Source: CAZALT01 sp964485515
GTDB taxonomy: Bacteria > Actinomycetota > Acidimicrobiia > Acidimicrobiales > Acidimicrobilacustridaceae
Reading direction: 5' to 3'
NCBI GenBank assembly: GCA_964485515.1
Contig: CAZALT010000068.1
Location: 1-17,232, forward strand
Length of the DNA: 17,232 bases
Below the pieces are notes generated by a model that was not told where the DNA came from, did not search any database, and saw nothing but the letters and a program-made list of their open reading frames with translations. This document shows positions 14,503 through 17,232 of this stretch, in pieces; position 1 is the stretch's first letter, and each line of letters begins with the position of its first letter. The position numbers and the translations under genes are program-made.

Positions 14503-14661
14503 CGCCGTTTCGGATGCGTCAGTTTGCAGCGACAGGCATCGTCGATCGCGTCGGCCCCGATCTCGGGCCGGGCCAGGGTGCGCCGACCAGGCAGGTCCGG
14601 GGCCGGCACAACTGGTGCGGACAGATCCAGGTGCGGGCGTGGGCCCAGGGGACCGCTCGAC

Positions 14662-14729
14662 CGACCGGCTTGTTCAGGCGACCGGCTTGCTCAGGCAGCC
14701 GGCTTGTTCAGGCGACCGGCTGGCTCGCT
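14662..14729. repeat. 17-bp tandem repeat, four units
   Basis: Units of CGACCGGCTTGTTCAGG start at 14662, 14679, 14696 and 14713. The second and third differ from the first at one or two bases, and the fourth has diverged in its second half. The array ends 17 bases beyond the stop codon of the cyclophilin-like gene on the minus strand. There are no unique spacers, so it is not CRISPR. Confidence 0.88.
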
Positions 14730-14746
14730 CGGGTGATCGGCTCGGT

Positions 14747-15604
14747 CTACCCGTCGCCGAGGATCAGCGGTGTGATCTCGATCCCCGTGATGAGGATGGC
14801 GCTCGAGGGCGACCCTTCCTCGCTGCCGGCCGCGTCGAGGGCGCGCATGGTGTCGTCGCCGTCGAGCACGAGACCGAATGTGGTGGGCTCGGGGTCGGTG
14901 TCGGGGGCGTTGCTGAACGTCGTGATGAAGAAGGCGGCGTCGAAGGCCCCCGAGCCATCGGCCGGGATCGCCGACACGGTGTAGGGCCCCCGCGCCTGGC
15001 CAGCGGCCGGGACCTCGCTCGGCAGGGTGTAGCCGGGGCTGGGCAGCGAGCCGGTGAACCTGGGTACGACCGCGGCGAGCTGCTTCTTGATGATGGGGGC
15101 GAAGGCCTGGCCGTCGAAGTAGTGGTAGCGAGCGAGGACGACGAAGTTGTTGACCGCGCCCGGGGCCTGTTCGGTGTTGAGCATGAGGGTGAGGTCACCG
15201 ACGGTGGTGTGCACGACTGCCTGGTAGCTGAGCGCGAGGTCGATGCAGGTGGGCGGCGGTCCGGAGAACTGGGTGGTGCGGGGCGAGCTGCCGTCCTCGG
15301 CGGGGCACGGCGTCGGCCCGGCCAGGGTGGCACCGGGCTCGACGGCGGGCATCTCGGCAGCACCCGCGGGCGGCGACGTCGTCGTCGAGGACACGGTGGT
15401 GGTCGTCGAGGCAGTTCCCGAACCCGACGTGCTGGCGAGGAAACCGCCGAGCGTGGAGAGCGCGAGGACACCGACGAGGGTCAACCCGACGACGGCCAGC
15501 ATGCGCTTGCGGCGACGTTCGCGGTCGGCGCCGGCCTGGCGGGCGTTCGCACGCGCCGCGTCCTGCTGCTTCTGCCGTTCTTTCGGCGAGGTCGGTCGAT
15601 CCAT
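14747..15604 (-). CDS. Membrane-anchored cyclophilin-fold protein, probably non-catalytic
   Basis: A 285-residue protein annotated by fold as cyclophilin. A very basic cytoplasmic N-terminus (1-35), one membrane segment (36-57), a Ser/Thr-rich linker (59-80) and a cyclophilin-like domain (~127-280) follow in order. VHTTVGDLTLML, APGAVNNFVVLA and FDGQAF clearly match the cyclophilin opening. The catalytic FHRII and FMxQGGD region reads FAPII (168-172) then QLAAVV, so the CypA R55, F60 and Q63 equivalents are lost. The GSQFFI position reads DAAFFI (212-217), so Q111 is lost too. Isomerase activity is unlikely; a binding or chaperone role is inferred. C100 and C120 are extracytoplasmic. The ATG start is the natural one. 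It is divergent from lysC. Confidence 0.8.
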   Translation of the reverse strand: MDRPTSPKERQKQQDAARANARQAGADRERRRKRMLAVVGLTLVGVLALSTLGGFLASTSGSGTASTTTTVSSTTTSPPAGAAEMPAVEPGATLAGPTPCPAEDGSSPRTTQFSGPPPTCIDLALSYQAVVHTTVGDLTLMLNTEQAPGAVNNFVVLARYHYFDGQAFAPIIKKQLAAVVPRFTGSLPSPGYTLPSEVPAAGQARGPYTVSAIPADGSGAFDAAFFITTFSNAPDTDPEPTTFGLVLDGDDTMRALDAAGSEEGSPSSAILITGIEITPLILGDG

Positions 15605-15673
15605 GGCGCACCGACGCTAGTGCCCGAAGTCGTGCGACCGGGGTCACGGCGGCCATGCGGCGCCGGTCCACTC

Positions 15674-15699
15674 GGTGCATCTGCTCGGGTGCATCTGCT
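15674..15699 (+). repeat. 12-bp direct repeat upstream of the lysC promoter
   Basis: GGTGCATCTGCT occurs at 15674-15685 and again at 15688-15699, a 14-bp period. The second copy runs into the -35-like TTGGGA. Paired direct repeats at this position can be regulator half-sites. No open frame explains them. Confidence 0.55.
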
Positions 15700-15729
15700 T
15701 GGGAGGGCGCGCCGGCGCGCCTGTACGCT
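15699..15729 (+). promoter_or_regulatory. Probable leaderless lysC promoter with 16-bp palindrome in its spacer
   Basis: A -10-like TACGCT (15724-15729) lies eight bases before the GTG at 15738. A -35-like TTGGGA lies at 15699-15704 with a 19-bp spacer. The spacer holds GGCGCGCCGGCGCGCC (15706-15721), a perfect 16-base palindrome. A protein bound there would block RNA polymerase. No leader exists long enough for a lysine riboswitch. Confidence 0.5.
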
Positions 15730-15737
15730 CCAGCGCT

Positions 15738-16991
15738 GTGGCTCTTCTCGTCCAGAAGTTCGGCGGCACCTCCGTGGCCGATCCCGATCGCATCCGCAAC
15801 GTCGCCGACCACGTGGCGCGCACGGTCAAGCGCGGCGACCAGGTGGTCGTCGTCATCAGTGCCATGGGCAAGGAGACCGACGACTTGCTGCGCGTCGCCC
15901 GCGAGGTGTCCGACATCCGACCCGGCCGAGAGATGGACATGCTCATCACCGCAGGGGAGCGCAAGGCCATGGCCCTGCTGGCCATGGCGTTGCACGACCA
16001 GGGTGTGGAAGGCGAGTCGTTCACCGGGAGCCAAGCCGGGTTCCTCACCGACAGCACGCACGCCGACGCCAAGATCGTCGACGTGCGTCCCGACCGTGTT
16101 CGCGCCGCGCTCGACGCCGGCAAGGTCCCCGTCGTCGGGGGAGCGCAAGGCGTGTCGGGCGAGCACGACGTCACGTTCCTCGGCCGAGGGGGGTCCGACA
16201 CCACCGCGGTGGCGCTCGCCCACGCACTCGGCGCCGAGGTCTGCGAGCTCTACACCGATGTGTCGGGCGTGTTCACCAGCGATCCGCGGGCCGTGACCGA
16301 CGCCCGCAAGATCGATCGCATCTCGTTCGACGAGATGCTCGAGATGACCGCGAACGGCTGCCCCAAGCCGGCCATGCGATCGGTCGAGTACGCGCGCAAC
16401 CACGGGGTGAAGCTCCACGTCCGTTCGGCGCAGAACACGTGGGAGCCCGGAACCCTGATCGTCGAGCCCGTACCGGGCAACAAGGAGGACGACGCAATGG
16501 AACAGGCCATCATCTCCGCGGTCGTCCACGACACCGACGAGGCCAAGATCACCGTGACCGGAGTCGTCGACCGACCGGGTGTCGCCGGCCAGCTCTTCCG
16601 GGCGCTCGCCGACCGCAACGTGAACGTCGACGTCATCGTGCAGAACGTCTCGGAGGACGGCGCCACCGACATCTCGTTCACGGTGCCCCACGGTGAGTAC
16701 GAGCAGGCGGTGGTGGTGTGCGAGGACCAGTTGGCGTCCATCGGTGCCGCCGAGGTGAAGGCCGATCCCGCCATCGCCCGGGTCACGGTCGTCGGAGCGG
16801 GGATGAAGTCCCATCCGGGCGTCGCCGCGACCGTGTTCGAGACGCTGGCCGTGGCGGGGATCAACATCGAGATGATCTCGACGTCGTCGATCCGCATCAG
16901 CTGCATCGTCGACCAGGAGCAGGTCGAGCGGGCTGTGCAAGCGCTTCACGACGCGTTCGATCTCGGTTCCGGCCCCACCCTGGTCGATTAG
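15738..16991 (+). CDS. lysC: Aspartate kinase, alpha subunit
   Basis: A 417-residue kinase that phosphorylates aspartate, the first step to lysine, threonine, methionine and diaminopimelate. The kinase domain opens with QKFGGTSVAD (KFGGTS at 7-12) and runs to ~245. Two ACT domains follow (~265-340 and 345-417), with TGVVDRPGVAGQLF in the first and GVAATVFETLAVAGINIEMIS in the second. Length matches actinobacterial enzymes (about 421). The open frame extends 21 codons upstream, but the GTG here begins the conserved strand and lies just after a -10-like box, suggesting leaderless translation. Feedback inhibition by lysine and/or threonine is expected from the family. The next gene is asd, the usual partner. 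Confidence 0.95.
   Translation: MALLVQKFGGTSVADPDRIRNVADHVARTVKRGDQVVVVISAMGKETDDLLRVAREVSDIRPGREMDMLITAGERKAMALLAMALHDQGVEGESFTGSQAGFLTDSTHADAKIVDVRPDRVRAALDAGKVPVVGGAQGVSGEHDVTFLGRGGSDTTAVALAHALGAEVCELYTDVSGVFTSDPRAVTDARKIDRISFDEMLEMTANGCPKPAMRSVEYARNHGVKLHVRSAQNTWEPGTLIVEPVPGNKEDDAMEQAIISAVVHDTDEAKITVTGVVDRPGVAGQLFRALADRNVNVDVIVQNVSEDGATDISFTVPHGEYEQAVVVCEDQLASIGAAEVKADPAIARVTVVGAGMKSHPGVAATVFETLAVAGINIEMISTSSIRISCIVDQEQVERAVQALHDAFDLGSGPTLVD
16482..16499 (+). promoter_or_regulatory. Strong internal ribosome binding site and start in lysC
   Basis: AAGGAGG at 16482-16488 is followed after eight bases by an in-frame ATG at 16497 (codon 254 of lysC). This is one of the best Shine-Dalgarno/start arrangements in the window. 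It falls at the junction between kinase and ACT domains. Confidence 0.8.
16497..16991 (+). CDS. lysC: Aspartate kinase beta (regulatory ACT) subunit from an internal start
   Basis: Translation from the internal ATG would give a 164-residue protein, beginning MEQAIISAVV, that contains only the two ACT domains. Aspartate kinases of Bacillus subtilis and Corynebacterium are known to be alpha2-beta2 complexes in which the beta subunit is made this way (about 170 residues in Corynebacterium). The domain boundary, reading frame and strong ribosome binding site all agree here. Its role would be to bind the inhibitory amino acid at the ACT interface. Confidence 0.78.
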   Translation: MEQAIISAVVHDTDEAKITVTGVVDRPGVAGQLFRALADRNVNVDVIVQNVSEDGATDISFTVPHGEYEQAVVVCEDQLASIGAAEVKADPAIARVTVVGAGMKSHPGVAATVFETLAVAGINIEMISTSSIRISCIVDQEQVERAVQALHDAFDLGSGPTLVD

Positions 16992-17042
16992 TCGGGGTCA
17001 CTCGTTCCGCCTCGCTCCACGGCGTTTCCCCCAGGTCCGGAC

Positions 17043-17061
17043 GGGCGACTTCGCCCCCTTT
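17043..17061 (+). terminator. Possible lysC terminator
   Basis: GGGCG and CGCCC pair around ACTT, followed by CCTTT, about 50 bases after the lysC stop. The stem is short and the T-run weak. Together with a separate asd promoter it suggests that lysC and asd are not strictly one transcript. Confidence 0.35.
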
Positions 17062-17107
17062 CGCCTACCTCGCACCGTCGCCTCAGGGCTTGCTGCGGGT
17101 TGAGCAG

Positions 17108-17120
17108 GGAACCTGGTTCC
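17108..17120. promoter_or_regulatory. Operator-like palindrome between lysC and asd
   Basis: GGAACC-T-GGTTCC is a perfect 6-bp inverted repeat with a one-base centre. It lies 34 bases upstream of the proposed asd -35 box. It is a plausible regulator site, but no regulator is known. Confidence 0.35.
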
Positions 17121-17153
17121 ATTTCGTGGTCTCTGATTGGGGCCGAAAGTCCC

Positions 17154-17183
17154 TTGGTCGCTGGAGGCGCACGCCGGTAGCGT
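17154..17183 (+). promoter_or_regulatory. Probable leaderless asd promoter
   Basis: TTGGTC (17154-17159) and TAGCGT (17178-17183) form a -35/-10 pair with an 18-bp spacer. The ATG of asd lies nine bases beyond the -10. The CGCCGGTAG context matches the one before the carboxylase start at 3935. Confidence 0.5.
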
Positions 17184-17192
17184 GGTCGCCCT

Positions 17193-17232
17193 ATGCGCAT
17201 CGGGATCGTTGGAGCCACCGGACAGGTCGGCG
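17193..17232 (+). CDS. asd: Aspartate-semialdehyde dehydrogenase, 5' end only
   Basis: The last 40 bases encode MRIGIVGATGQVG, the opening Rossmann strand and glycine loop (GATGQVG) typical of aspartate-semialdehyde dehydrogenase. This enzyme reduces aspartyl phosphate to the semialdehyde, the step after LysC. Position directly downstream of lysC supports the call strongly, since the pair is conserved in actinobacteria. The rest of the gene is outside the window. Other NADP-dependent dehydrogenases share this motif, so identity rests partly on context. The gap from lysC is 201 bases. Confidence 0.82.
   Translation, partial: MRIGIVGATGQVG

Larger units (their letters stand above)
14321..14746. 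other. Gene-free region with symmetric elements and a tandem repeat
   Basis: No gene is seen in these 426 bases; short open frames have no ribosome binding sites or known features. The region contains GGGAGAT/ATCTCCC elements near the LGFP start, a long perfect hairpin with an adjoining shorter one, and a 17-bp tandem repeat next to the cyclophilin-like gene's stop. It probably holds the 3' end signals of that gene and the promoter of the LGFP gene. Confidence 0.7.

Noticed and set aside
14662..14729. 17-bp repeats as a CRISPR array
   Set aside because: Units are directly contiguous with no unique spacers, far shorter than CRISPR repeats, and no cas genes are present.
15605..15737. Lysine riboswitch upstream of lysC
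   Set aside because: The -10-like box is eight bases from the start codon, leaving no leader, and no riboswitch core is visible.
15195..16949. 584-codon minus-strand open frame opposite lysC
   Set aside because: Low-complexity His/Asp/Val-rich translation, antisense to aspartate kinase.

Overview
The window is GC-rich bacterial chromosome with tightly packed genes, frequent GTG starts, short coupled overlaps and promoters that sit almost directly on the start codon. The combination of a biotin-dependent carboxyltransferase with its small epsilon subunit, a MeaA-type mutase, a stand-alone LigC-type DNA ligase, an LGFP-repeat surface protein and several GGDEF proteins points to Actinomycetota. 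My best guess is class Acidimicrobiia, but that is inference, since no rRNA or marker search was possible. A run of exactly 100 N at 6787-6886 shows this is a scaffold with one unresolved gap.

Layout. 1-55 is an 8-bp tandem repeat, followed by a gene-free leader. 338-2545 (+) is a membrane-bound PAS-PAS-GGDEF diguanylate cyclase. 2670-3755 (-) is LigC, separated from the cyclase by a 10-bp tandem repeat. 3935-5712 (+) is a two-gene operon for an acyl-CoA carboxylase beta subunit and its epsilon subunit. 5831-6604 (-) is a membrane protein with a degenerate GGDEF domain. A new gene with a strong ribosome binding site starts at 6764 (+) and runs into the gap. 6887-10491 (-) is an apparent operon hbd-aat-meaA. 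10624-11885 (+) is a coupled pair: a methyltransferase-like protein and a peptidase-S51-like protein, both lacking the usual key motif. 11962-15604 (-) holds three single-pass membrane proteins: FKBP-type isomerase, LGFP-domain protein, cyclophilin-like protein. 15738-16991 (+) is aspartate kinase with a clear internal start for a separate regulatory subunit. The start of asd is at 17193.

How it fits together. Carboxylase, 3-hydroxybutyryl-CoA dehydrogenase and MeaA all belong to acyl-CoA assimilation, and the last two are steps of the ethylmalonyl-CoA route from acetyl-CoA. Crotonyl-CoA carboxylase/reductase and the carboxylase alpha subunit are not in view. The lysC-asd pair begins the aspartate family (lysine, threonine, methionine, diaminopimelate). 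The three membrane proteins look like an envelope folding or surface module.

Most of the window is ordinary core metabolism. The less ordinary points are: short tandem repeats lying just downstream of three stop codons (with the N gap abutting a fourth), a degenerate GGDEF domain that keeps its c-di-GMP inhibitory site, a cyclophilin fold that has lost its catalytic residues, the uncharacterised methyltransferase-like/S51-like pair, and dense symmetric elements before lysC and before the LGFP gene.
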